64,000 bases of DNA from Lethocerus indicus (taxonomy: Eukaryota; Arthropoda; Insecta; Hemiptera; Belostomatidae). The position numbers and the translations under genes are program-made. Below are positions 47,110 to 60,089 of this stretch, piece by piece; positions within the stretch are counted from its first letter, which is position 1; each line of letters starts with the position of its first letter. Under the pieces are notes generated by a model. The model made no database searches, was not told the origin of the DNA, and saw only the letters and a program-made list of their open reading frames with translations. The stretch is from the NCBI GenBank assembly GCA_019843655.1, contig JACDQD010000004.1:14136001-14200000 (forward strand), read 5' to 3'.

Positions 47110-47690
47110 TAGAAATGTTGGTTTACACAGATGATAGGACATTATAGGTATGTTATTTAACTATCTACAACGCTATTACTGTATTTTGAGGGAATTTCGT
47201 ACAGTTATGAAAGGACTCAATACTGAATAAAAATAATTCTGGTAATTCATCTCGCATCTTTCTTGCCGTTATTCCATGCAGTCATTTAATTATTTTACAT
47301 TTTGCCGTATCCTGGCTGGATATTTATTTATCATCCTTTCAATGGAGTGCACAATGGGAGATACTCAGTTGACTGTAATATTTAGCGCAGTAACAATTAT
47401 TTTCTATTAGAAATAATACGTTTGATACGCAATATGACATTATGGACATGTTGATACAGTATCACAGTACTATTACAGTATTTTGGGTCAATATGTAAAA
47501 TTATGACAGGATTCTTAAAGAAATAAAAATCATTGTAGTCATTTCGCATCTTTCTTACCAAAATTCGTTGCAATAAATTCATCAATACAATTAAAAAATT
47601 TAATTTTTGCCGTTGTCAGAGTGGAGTGCACAACGGGAGATTTTCTGGTGCCTGTAATATTTAGCCCAGTAACAATTATTTTTCAGGGTT
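47110..47690. repeat. imperfect tandem duplication of about 290 bases in baz intron 1
   Basis: Unit A (about 47110-47400) and unit B (about 47407-47690) share, in order: TAGAAAT near the start, GACATTATRG, TATTACWGTATTTTG, a TTTCGCATCTTTCTT-like block (A has CTCGCATCTTTCTT), GAGTGCACAAYGGGAGAT and CTGTAATATTTAGC followed by CAGTAACAATTAT. The last block is nearly identical in both units. Confidence 0.75.
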
Positions 47691-48351
47691 TTGAGCATGT
47701 GGAACAGAACTGTCTCTTGCCATAGCTTGCCGACTGATTCCCTTCCTCTCTGACCTAATCTCAATTAGGTATTAGGTCCATAGAAGCTAGGTTCGGGAAT
47801 CTCATATTTCTTTTTTCATTTTTTATAGACATTATTTTGTATTTTCTCTGTATATTTCCCTTACTGGATTATTCCCTATATTATACCGGTGCCACTTATT
47901 TGTATATACGTATTGTACTTTAGACTGGTACATAGTTATCAATCATGCATTTAATAACAATTAGGATGTAGTCTGATAATCTCAATTACCTTTTATAAAG
48001 ATTGTGAGCAAACGGGAATCACCGGATTTCGGTATCGAATAGGCCGCTCATGTAGACATATGTTCATAAGAGAAATTTAGCAGTTAAAATGTTTTAATAT
48101 TATGGGAGTTCAATTAAAAGGATGGGTTTTTTCAGGTTTTTTTAAACACCTTGGAATTGCCCGAATTCGGGTTGCCATTGTCCGTTGGCCATTGTTTGGC
48201 CGTCTCAAGCCGGGGCCTCGAGTATACCAACCATACCTGCTCTTTTGTTGTGCTCTTGCCCAAGTTATAAACGGCAGTGCCACTCTTCAATGTCCCCACA
48301 CAGACCCTCAAATGTTTAACAAGTTTTAGATACTTCCTTTCCCCTATTTAT

Positions 48352-48430
48352 AGACCCCAGGTAAATTTGACCGATGCGGGCATTTATGAATGCCAATTGT
48401 ACCTGCGTTTCGACCGTTGTCCAGGATGTA
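48352..48430 (+). pseudogene. possible Ig-domain exon or relic in baz intron 1
   Basis: After an acceptor-like cctatttatag, one frame reads PQVNLTDAGIYECQLYLRF, with the D-A-G-x-Y-E-C-Q motif of I/V-set Ig domains such as Dpr/DIP proteins. About 100 bases upstream another frame reads INGSATLQCPH, like the B strand of an Ig domain, but a stop and too short a distance separate them and no core tryptophan is seen. It may be a decayed Ig exon, an isolated exon of a nested gene, or chance. Confidence 0.3.
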
Positions 48431-51400
48431 ATTTCTATATCTTCTGACAAACTGTTACTGATGTATGGTACGGCAACAGATGGCGGTTTCGTCCAAATTA
48501 TTATATCTGTAAATTTGCAGCGGGTTATCAACGCGGTCCTTCAAGGAAGATTTTTCTAAGCCACGTTTGGCTTTCTCTTTGCTCTGGTTTTTTGACCCTG
48601 TGTAAGATCGGTCTTGAAGTCGTTTAAGCAATAAGTGTGTATTCAGAATATCCATATGTCTGTGTTAAATAGGTATCGACATTTCCGAAATCTATTATCT
48701 ATTAACTATTTTGATCTAGCTCGCAAAATAATGTTTTATATATCCTAAATAATTACTCAAATTTGTTCAGAAAATTTATTGAGATATTTATTTTTTATCT
48801 CTTAAATAAAATAAATAAAATTTATTTTATTCAGATTTATTTGTTCAGAAAATTGTTCACATTGTTTCAGAAAATTGTTTTCATTGTGTATTTTGGAGTC
48901 AGTTATCTTCCCCCTGCAAACGATACTAAAACGTTCTTTATCGGGCGCATGGTTTAAAATCAGTTGATAGCCGCATTATGCAGGGAACAAATATTAAAAT
49001 GTGTTATCGCCCCAATCGTAAAACGTTTATTTACGGTGGACAGGACGATTCGAAAATAACAGCGACTGGCATGTCGTTCGATGAAACCTGTAACGTGTTA
49101 GACCCCGGTTATTATTTTACCTGTCAGCACAATTTATTTGATTTCTTGTTGTATCACTGTTAAATAAAAGAATATGTGATTTTTATTTTCCCAGACATGG
49201 GCAATGTCTATTCAGACAGACACGCACCCGAAAGTTCGAATGACGTTAGTGTAGCGTTTGTAAGGATGTATTACGTGGGATAAACGTAAGTAAGGGCTCG
49301 TAAAAAGAATTATGCAAGTCCATTTGTAAAATATCACCTTTTGAGATCGGGGTCATCTGAGTTTTATGTTTCCAACAACCACTTTAGTCATTGCCAAAAT
49401 AGACACCGAAATGAAAATATAGTTTCTATAATATAAGGATCTTTTGGCACTTTGTTTTCTGTTGCATTGAAAGCGTCAAACTTTTTCCTTCACACTTAGG
49501 TGTTTCCTCGTGAGGCTAGAAGATCGCAATTATGTTATGCAGTGTGAGCTTTTAGGGTGAAGGAGCGTGTCTTTCATAAGTATCTAATTTGGATATACAG
49601 AGAAATTCAGTTACGAAAATATTTTAAAATAAAAATAATTTCAGAACAGTTCAAACAGAAATAAATAGTTGTGGAACAGATCTAAAGGTTATACCTTGGG
49701 CGGCCTTTCCGATGCCCAAGTGCCTTGTTTGGTTTCGACGGACGTTTCCTATTACCCGCACTATCGCTGTGCTTATGGGCGCCCTTCTGTTAGTGTATCG
49801 CCCCGAGCTTCCATACCGGTTGTCGAATGAGCCTGAATCTCGATTTGCGCAACTTCTTTTTTTTTCTTGAATCGTTTCACATGCGGTTCGTTGCAACATC
49901 CCCTAGGAATGCCGACGTCGTAACCCCCTTTACTAGCCCGGCGACTCGACTCCAGTTTAGACGTGAGTTAATTCTTCGAAAGCAATTAGTACACTCATCT
50001 ATTAAAAATGTAATATGTTATCTATAGGACCGCATAGTTCAGGTGTTCGTTGAACGCACGCCTCAAAAACGTGCTTGTTTGCACTGTCCGAACAAATTAC
50101 AATAGCCACGATTTCGTTAAATAATTGCTGTATTTTTATAACTTTTGTAACTTTACGTGTTTCCCATTGTACTGAGCACTGTACGATTACTCCTGCACAA
50201 CAATTGGTAGATCTAGGACTATTTCAATGTGTAGTTAATTTCAAATGGTAAACAAATGTGTAGGCGATACTGACGCCTCGTCAGTTGGGATCGAAAATTT
50301 CGAAACGGGTATCGTTGGCCAATATAATGAGAAAGAAGGTTGGGCTAGGCCGTCGGCCCGGTCCTTGGGCCTTCCCACATCGTCTCCGTCCAGGTGTTCA
50401 ATTCTCCTGAATTCCACACTCTACACAGTCATCTTCAAATTATTTTTCTCTCCGCATATAACTGAGGATCGTATGAGAAAAATGTGTTCCGTCTAATAAC
50501 AACATCGAAGGCATTTGTTCTCGAAAAAATTGATTCGCATTGAAGACGTTTCACCTGGACAGATTGCGTTCGATTAAGCGGGTTTATTGATCGGGTCTCG
50601 TGACAGCTGCAGTTACAGCTGGTGATACAACTGACGTCCTCTATGCTTCCCGCCATTTAAGGATCTGTGTGTGACTCATCGATCTTGAAACAATATACGG
50701 GGTGTTCATGTATGATGCATCATACCGTTTCGGACTTTGGTAAAAAAATTTACCGATATTTTACAGAAAATAATTCGCCACTATAAATCAATTTTTTTTA
50801 ACAAGTCCTTTCACAAACAACGAAAAACTGAATGTTATTAGTCGGAAAACTATTGCACACGGAAAATGTTTGCAAAATGAAAAAATTGTAGCGGAGAATT
50901 AAGTTTCAAAATAAGAGAAATATTTTGAGCGCTTCTTGTTAGCTTTTATAACTGTCTCCAATCTCTGAGGTATGGGTGTTCGAAATTCTGTGGTCACCCT
51001 AGTAATTTCGTGTATTACTAGTTTTGAACTAGTTTCTTAAGTTGATTTATTTTAAATCCGGTCGGAATCAGGTCAAGTTTGATAAATGTCAGTCTTCTAA
51101 ATGATAACACTATTTCTAATTCTAACACTAATTCTAAATGACTATTTTTTAAGCCGAATTGAATGCCTTTGTATTTTCATGACTATTGCTATTTTTAGTC
51201 TCCACTCGCATTTTTACTCTTAAGCTACACCAGTTTCTGCATCCCGTCAGCACTCTTCCTCTCATTTAATAACCAGTCCCTCATCTGAATGTCTCACTTG
51301 TCAATAATTATCCTCCTGAGTTTATCTTAAACAGTGCAGACAGGAGTTTTCGTCGGTAACCTACTTGAGTACATGCCTAACATTAGTGCATTATTATCAT

Positions 51401-52226
51401 TGACGAAGGGTTACTAATGATGGCGAGAAACCGAAAAGGATTTACGATAGGATAAAATTACAAGGAGCAAAAGAGTCAAGACATTTGAAACAACCATCTG
51501 GTGTCTACGACGTAATAAGGAGTCTCATTTTTACTATCTCTTCTGGCAGGAATTATGTCTCTCCATGGGATGGCGAGACGTCGAACCCGGTTCAAACAAA
51601 TACACAAAATTAAATAAATTTCAACACCCAGAGGTTAGATTCAGTTTGTTCCGATTATTGCTCATTTTGCTTGATCCTGAGCCTGGTTGAGCACACGACC
51701 TTATCTTACATGCGGCTACTACGCCCCCATGACGTTACAATTGTGACTGAACACATGGCCAGATAATGTCAAATACGAACAGCAATTTTAGATACCCGTA
51801 TTTTTATACGACATACATTCATAATTCACTGAATCGATTTTGTTAATGTACATGAGTGCGTTTGAATAAGAAATATAAAATGCCTTTGCAATTTTAACTC
51901 GATAATTCGTCAGGATTTTAAAATTTAACATTGACCGGTCTCACGAGAACCGTTACTCTGTCTCAGGGGAGGATAATCTAGACCAGTGTAATTTCAAGCA
52001 AGGGTTGTTACCCGTCCCCCTTATGACGGAGGCTTCCGTCCACCTGCCGGGGCATAGGTCTGTTCCAGTGGCGATAGCCAGCCGGAAACTGACTTGCTCC
52101 GCTTGCTTTGGCCGTTGAGTCCCACTTTGCCGCATATCATTAATGCCGCACTTATAGCACCGATTACCGGGATTGATGGCATAAGCGACCGAGTGATTCC
52201 TTCGCGAGGAATACAGCGATCGCCAT

Positions 52227-52247
52227 TATTATTATTATTATTATTAG
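52227..52247. repeat. (ATT)7 microsatellite
   Basis: Seven ATT units in baz intron 1. Confidence 0.85.
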
Positions 52248-55200
52248 GTTTGAATTCACAATACGAGGGTCATTCATTAATTAAGGACACAAGCAGTTGG
52301 TAAGAGAGTTGTGATACATTAAGTAAGTTGTTAAGCTTGTGATGACTGTTGATTAGCTGTTTAAGTAAAATTGCTTTATTTTTAACCTTGAAAATCTCAT
52401 TTTACGCATCGCTAATATTTGATTGTCCAGTTATTCTACTAAATGAACGGTAGTTTGGTTCTTTCCTCTAAAAATAATATCGAGCAAGTGTAATGAAATT
52501 TTATAGTCAGTTAGCTATTGCTTAGAGTAACAAAACCGGCACGAATGCTCGTAAGCAAAGCGGAACACGGTTGGAGGGAGGGGAAGAAACGGCAAACTTC
52601 AATTGAACTAACTGAATAAGTGAAGTGCAGCGGCTCGGATTACTGTGTACCCGGATTGCGTTTATATATAGAATTTCCGATCGATTCTCAGTGTACGCCT
52701 TACGTCGCCTTGACTACGACCATGACTGCGCTGTTCTAAATTTGCTTTAACGCGCGACTATATAAAATCGGAACTACATTTTGGGCTATATATTTATCTG
52801 CAGTTTCCCGCAGTTTTACCTTTCTCAATATCAGTTTTACGTGTTTTGTATGTCATTGAAATGTATGTCATCACGTTTAAGGGGCCGGCCATATGCTAAA
52901 CCCGTCGTGCACGTTCGCTTTTTATCTGATTTATGAATCTAAGCTTTTTTTCTTTTGTAGGACTGGGAAGCTCATTTTTAGTAATATTTCTGGTGTTTAT
53001 TTAGAACAATAATTTGCTTAATGTACTGGATTAATTAAATAGAATTTCGGTTGTTGTATCGAATTATATTAGCATTTTGCTAATAGTATTGTTCTCGGAT
53101 GATCGATGGTGCATCTCCCTCCCGAAAATCAAGTGTTGTATCTTTATGTATACGGTACAACGTTCCCGTAGAATTCAATTGTTTTAAATCTATAAATGGA
53201 ACACACACATAAAATACACCTGGATATGTGCGGGATTTTTGAACCCGTTTTAAATTCAGGTTCCTATTCAAATAATCGTGGAAACCTGTTAGGGCTTTGA
53301 TTACAGGTTTCTGTGTCGGACGTTGATGAAGGTTGGTGGCACCCTGAGCTCTGCTCTATCGTCTGTTCCGCAGCCACTCCGTAAGCTCGGACTCCTAAAC
53401 ACGTGGCAAGGTCATTCGGCAATCTCTTGACCGCGCGGTCCTATTGCCGAAGAAGCAAAGAATCAAATATTTCTGCCCCAATGTAATTTTATTGTAATAC
53501 CGAAAGGCATTGTCTTAAAATGCCTGGGGGACTGCCTGTGGGGGTTCGGACCGCCATTCTTGCGATCTCATGTTTTCACTCGCTAACCGGTTTCAGTTTA
53601 TTGCCATCTTCTTTAGTTTTGCAACAGTCAATAGATTGGTTCAATTGGGCCAATAGACTAATCAATAGATTAGTCCTATCCGCGATCTCGATATAAGTGA
53701 CCTGGCAACCGACATCCTTCTGCCAAAAATTGAATTCCAAAATTCATTGTAATTGTAAAACAAGAAATCTTAGTATCAAGAGAATCAGCGTGAACGGGAA
53801 TTTAGAGTAACTCTGCAATTTACGTATTGAGGGTGACAAGGCACGTAGGCTGTCTCGTTACCGAGGGTAACTGAGGCAAGAAGTCTCACCAGCGAGGCCT
53901 CTATTGAGAAACTGCAGACCATATCAGCGAGCGGAAATGGATGATGGTGGCATCCCTATATGAAAATACAATTGTACAAATGTAAATTTGAGCAGAACTC
54001 TATATTGTTGAAGGAAACACAACAAGGGAAAAGAAAGATGAAAAAATGGACAGCGGCTAATTTTCGTTACCTAAAAAGTCGTTACCTTTTCCTCCAATAT
54101 TATAAATATCGGGACATGGATTGGGCAGAAGTGATGTATAAATTGGTGATTAGGTGCAGTTTTAAGACACAAATCATGTTGCAGGGTGATAAATGGCTGC
54201 TAATGATTCATGGAATTTTTACTACGGTGTCTGTATTCTGTGAATTGGCTTTGAAGAACTGCAATTCGATTTAGTCTAATTTGATATCCAGTGACAATTT
54301 CAAACTGTTGTAGTATTTTTCTGTAGGTATGCATAACTGCGTCATTCTGTTAGTAACGTGGTTGGTGATATGGATTGAATTGTTTATGCAGTTTCTGTGT
54401 AACACGAACCCCCTTTAGGTATATTTTGAGAATATTGTGGTTTCGTCGTGGACCGTAATTTCCTCCGATTACCGGGTCCATTGGTGTATTGTGTGTGAAG
54501 ATGGTTTGTGGTCGGATTCATATCTAATCGGTCCGCCTATTGAATAGCCGGGATAGGGTCATTGGCCATCTTAGGTACCGTCAAAATACATATGTTGAAC
54601 TCGCCCCCTCTGCCGTAACCAGATACAACAGTAAGCACGCGGACACGTGCGTACGCGTCTCCGTTCTGCCCGTGCGTACAATGTTAAGAGTACACTCCCT
54701 CATATCGTCCCCGGCTATTGTTCGACCGATCGTTTATTATTTATGATTAACATTTTTGTATTGTACCCATTGGAAAATTGTGGGCTTAGCATTTTGTTAT
54801 ATACTAGTAATTGAGATAGATATGTCATTTACAAAGCAATAAAAATAGTGTTGCTGATCAGGTTCGTTTCGACCGAAAAATGTGTTTTCAGTTTTGCTTT
54901 GTAATTTCCATTTCCTAAGTTGATTGTTTCGTCCTTACACTATCTTTGTTTTTTAATTTTCGTTTTTCTCCTCTTGTATCCTCCTTTGCACTATCGTTAC
55001 GATCCATAAATTGTCGAAATTGTGTCTGACCTTCCCACGGGCACCTCCAATTTTTGGGGAACCAATCCCTGTTTCCTAACAAAAACGGGAGGAAAAGTTC
55101 TCACGTTTAATTATTATTCGAAAATTAGCCGGATGAGCCCTGGTGCCAGGCCAAGGAGCGTGCCTCTTCTTTGTTACTCCGTTTTCCGACTGTCGGCTTC

Positions 55201-58200
55201 GAAGTCCGCTCGAGATTAGGATTTTATGAAAATCGTCCTATCCTTCTGGGTAATGGAGCTGCCATTAGCAAATTACTCGCCCGGGTTGCCTTCTGATTCA
55301 GTTAAATTGTAATTTCACAGGAATTTGAGAGTTAATTTAGCATTTTCCTTACGGCTGCGGTCGACGCATCAAGATTGTGTCTATTAAGTTTGGATTTGAA
55401 AATAAGCTTAGTTCAACAAAAAAAATCGTGTTGTTCACGTTATTATATCTGGATTCAGCGTGGGTTTGTGTATTTTATAACTACTGAAGAAATTGGTTAC
55501 AGAATATTGGATACATTTTCTCTGCATTTTTAAATGTTCCGTGAAACATAGTCCGTACTCTCTTAATTATTCTGGCCGTTACTCAAACGTATTGGATCTG
55601 AAGATCCAATGATTTATATTCCTTAAAATGTTTTCCGAAGGAAGTGAACACCGCTGGACGACAGCTATGTCGTGCTTTCTTCTTTTTCCTCTATTTAATA
55701 GGTCAATTGAGTTGAGTCACGCTAGGCGGTTATCTGTACTTGGCCTGGAGCTCATGAAACGGCCTCCGAAGGTAAACGTCATTTCCACGCTGTGCACTTT
55801 AGTCCTAGGATGGTCTTCTTTACAATTAGTCACGGGATGACATTCTCGTTTTTGGTCTATACTCCATGACCCGTACTTACATTCGTAAGTACATATTTGA
55901 AAACGCTAATTGTTTTATTTGAGAAATTAAGTACAAATTGTTGTAACGATCTCAGTGCTTAGTTGATACACCAATTACCTTATCTGTACTTGTACCGCTC
56001 GTTTGTTATCTACCGCTGCAGCCAACTTTTGTGGTAAACCGGCACGAACCTTCCATATCGTCATATAATACGTTGTGTTAGATGCCTGAGGCATCTCTGA
56101 GGGTAACAATGTCAGTAATTTGACAAAAGATTGACTTATTTTCCTTTACAATATTACATAGCAATCATTACTGTCCTCTGCCTGCTCTCGCTTATTTGAC
56201 CCTAAGCTACTTCGGATTATGTGTCTTTGGTGACATTATTGACGGTGATATCCCGAATTCCGTCCACGTTGATACCATAAACTAAACTACAGTGTGAGTT
56301 ACGGATGGATTTTTAAAATATCTAATTTCAGATAAGGGCGCCCTCATATGGGGCTTTTTTTGTCCAACTAACCATAATAATATAATAAAGTATTGCCTAG
56401 CTGGTCCCTTGTTATCGGCCGTCCCCCACTGGTAGTAGCGCAATCTCCTGGTATTGCACAATGGTCCGGGGACCGGTTCACCCCATTTTGATACGGGCAC
56501 GCCGCTTGGACCGCCACCGACAAATGTTCCCAAGACAGCTTTATGCCGTGGAGAAACTGATCTGGTGTCCTGCTTATATTTTATGGCTGTACATGGCAAT
56601 ATGTATTTAAAACGATAGCACGATATTTTAGGCAATGCTCTGATAATATTTTGTCGCGAAAGCGAAATAACTATTATATCACGTATCCGTATATTCCGAG
56701 GGAAAGTTCAAGAATTCCTCTTATTTGCTGTTGTAAAATTAAATATTTTAACTGATAGTTATTTCAAAAGTTGCTATAAATTGAACCACTGATTAACAAA
56801 AATCCATCAATAAAATTATGGATTTAATTCCGGGTTTAAATAGCCCTGTCATGCGTGAAACCCCATACCGCAATAGAAATGTCGAATGTTCTTTGCACGC
56901 CTTAATAATCACGGTTATTAAATTTCAATCATTTAGTAGTAACATAATACTTAATAACTAAATTTTAATTCAGTTAGTAACGTTACTGTCAGAAAATCAA
57001 CTAGCTTCGATTCTGATGTATGAAACATTTATCAGGAAAAGTTTACTCGGAAGTAACACGAATGTCCAATCGATGTCAAATTCCTGTCAATAACTGTTCT
57101 GGGAACATCTGGGAATTTTAATGTTTTTAGTTTAGGATTTTAGGTTTTATTACCAAATCATTAAAAAAATAACCTGTAGCCTAAATATGGTTTCTTTAAA
57201 GTTCTGATTTTGCAATTGTAAGGTTCGAATAAAGCTTTCCGCGAGGGACCTTTAATGGTAGTTGAAAGTGTGTCCCAGAACGTAATTATCTCCTTACAGG
57301 GGATTCATGTGACGAGGATTTATACCATTTGAACTGTGAAATAGCTTTCAGTGTTGATCTTTGGCGGAATGGTATTGCGAAACTCAACAGTTTATGTAGG
57401 TACCCACGCGTGAAGAAATCATTCTCTCCCGGTAGTTCCTCTAAGGAATTTCTACCGGGGTAACACATAATTGCAGTCCATCCCCTTTCGCGGACTTGTG
57501 CTTTAAACTTCCTTGTACTGGATGTAAAAATTGTGATAATATTACGCTCCGACCACTGTATAAAGTATTTTATTCTGTTTCTAAAGTCTATTGCTATTTG
57601 TTTAATCACAATTGCTCATGGAAATTATTACATCTCTGAATACAGAAATGAAAATCAAGAATTTTGTCCACATAATAGTCATGTGTAAAATATATTCGTT
57701 TCAAACATTTTTTTCTCGCGGAGCCAGCTCGTTTGCTCTTGGGCCCACGCATGTAAATTGAAATGCATATCTTGTCCAGTGTGTATGTGTCAACAATGCC
57801 AAGGTCTGTCGGACCTTGAAGAGGGGATGACCTTTAGAAGGTAAAGAGAAAGAGATACTTTGAGAGTTAGTGCACAGAGAGAGAATGAGAAACCCAATGG
57901 GAAAGAGAAGATTAGCTCTCTTGGCTAGAAAGACCTCGGCTACTATAGAGAGTCGCAGATTGAGGATCGTATATGGGTAAGGGAAAATTTCGATTATTCG
58001 CCAGATCTAGATAGCGCCTGTTGATTCGTTCGTTACCCATTGTGAAGATACTATTCAAGCAAGAGTTGAATGGAAGGTTTTCACGTGCCTTCCAATCGTC
58101 GCATCGTTTGAAATCCAGTGTACTATATAATTTTATATTTGATTCCCGTTTATTGACATATTTGGATACTCAGGATAACAGGATTATGGTATATATTTGA

Positions 58201-58203
58201 TTC

Positions 58204-58205
<2 letters not shown>

Positions 58206-58249
<44 letters not shown>
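58206..58249. repeat. (TA)n microsatellite
   Basis: About 44 bases of TA in baz intron 1. Confidence 0.95.
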
Positions 58250-58251
<2 letters not shown>

Positions 58252-60066
58252 TTACCATTTTATTTTTACCATCTATAACTATAAATTCTTCACTCTGAAT
58301 TTCAACTTAATGAATGGCACTGTGTCCGCTTTCTCTGTATGGAATCTGAAAAACTGATACGAACTTAGGAACAAGTTAATAACTAATTTTTTCGCGTTGC
58401 ATTGATGATATTGCACGGTGACTGTTCGGAAGATCCGATCTAATATTAGCCTCGGTGACTAACCTTCATGGTATGAATATTTCAGTTGCGGAGCCATTCA
58501 GTGTAACTTCTGTGTATCGAGTTGGATGACGAAACGTTCCTATCGAATGACGCCGCGGGTTGGTTCTTCTAACGCGATTTCTCGGTAGTTGGGACAGGAT
58601 TCTGTGCACCTGAGTGACGCCATTGGTGACGTTATTGAGGTGACTATGAATGTCCGGCCTTGTGACGTCCAATATCAAGCCGCAGCCTCCACCGAAATGT
58701 ACTTCATCTTACCGCTCATTCCCTAGTCCGTCATGCGCTTACTGCTTTTAAGGACACTTTTTCTTAACAAAGAATTCGTTTAAAGTAAACAAATTGTTTA
58801 TGTCAGGTATTTATACGACGACGAATGACAGTTTCATTATTTTTACGTGATTGTTTCTCCCATTATACATCATCATAAGCAAATAATTTGGGGATAAACC
58901 ATTTTTTTTTGGAAACTACGTTTCCATTTATATATGTTTGTGTTCTAATAAGGGGAACAAGAGACAAAGAAGCTCCTTTCGTTTATGTTTAATGTACAAT
59001 ACTTGCTAACCTTTTTATCGATCAGGGTGTTCCTACTAAGAAAATATTTTTATATTCTATGTAAGTTCGACAAATGTCTCCGGTCGTAATCTAATTTTGA
59101 TGGGGCCTAAATGTGGCATTTGCCTCAGTAACTGGAATCGGAACTATGCCATCTCATCTTAGTGAGCGGGATAAAATTGAGGGTTAGCTGACCGAAATCG
59201 GAGCACACCTGAGCTTCCGGGCAATCGGGCGTCCTCAGAGTCTCCCGCTCTGATGCCTTATCCCTTGCTGTATTGAGTCGTATTATTGCCGAAATGTGGA
59301 CAAAATATATTTTCCATACTACTCCCGCCTTCCGTTCATCAAAAAACTATTGCCCTGGAATGTCAGCGATACTTACCTAAGTTCGCGTTCGGTTTCATCC
59401 AAAAAAACAGATTCTTTATTAGGGGCGAGTAAACGAGCCCAACATATGCCTCCTCAGGATGACAAGTCAAGTAATTGACTAAGTATTCAAAATTACATCG
59501 AATTTAATTTAAAATCTGCAGATAGATATAAATGTTTGCCACGCACAGATGTATCTGGTGTACTAGTTAGCCAATGTACCTTCCGTGGACGTGTAAATCG
59601 TTTGTTAGATAGGTAACAGTTGGACTCTAGTCATCGTAATAGACTGTATTAACATTAAACTGAGATAGAGTTGACAGACTTGTGGCTGTTGACTTGGGTC
59701 CGGCGTAGGGAGCTGCGGTGTTGGTAATGTTGGTACACCTGTTTCTGTGTAAGTGGGACACGACCGCTGGTAGTAGTATTACTACTACTATCCGAAGAGC
59801 TGGGACTTTCACTTGCGGCGGTGGCAACACTGCGGCAATCAGCCCCTCCCCCCCTCCATACGCGTGTATGTGCTATTTTATCTTGCTCTGAATCTAAGAC
59901 AATTGACAGACTCTGAGTCACTAATGTTCCGATAGATTCAAAAATAAAATATTCGCCATAATGCTTTCTGCGGTTGAGGAAGTATGTGATAACCGAATCT
60001 GTTTCTACAATAAATTGTTATTCTGATAACATATGACATCCCGGTACATTGTCACATTCAGTTGTA

Positions 60067-60089
60067 ACTGTCACAGTACAAGTGACAGT
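60067..60089. other. small perfect hairpin
   Basis: ACTGTCAC, a 7-base loop, then GTGACAGT. Each arm carries TGACAG, the Meis/Homothorax-type site. Short enough to occur by chance. Confidence 0.35.

Noticed and set aside
53960..54274. 104-codon plus-strand frame in baz intron 1
   Set aside because: No motif, no splice context and composition like its surroundings.
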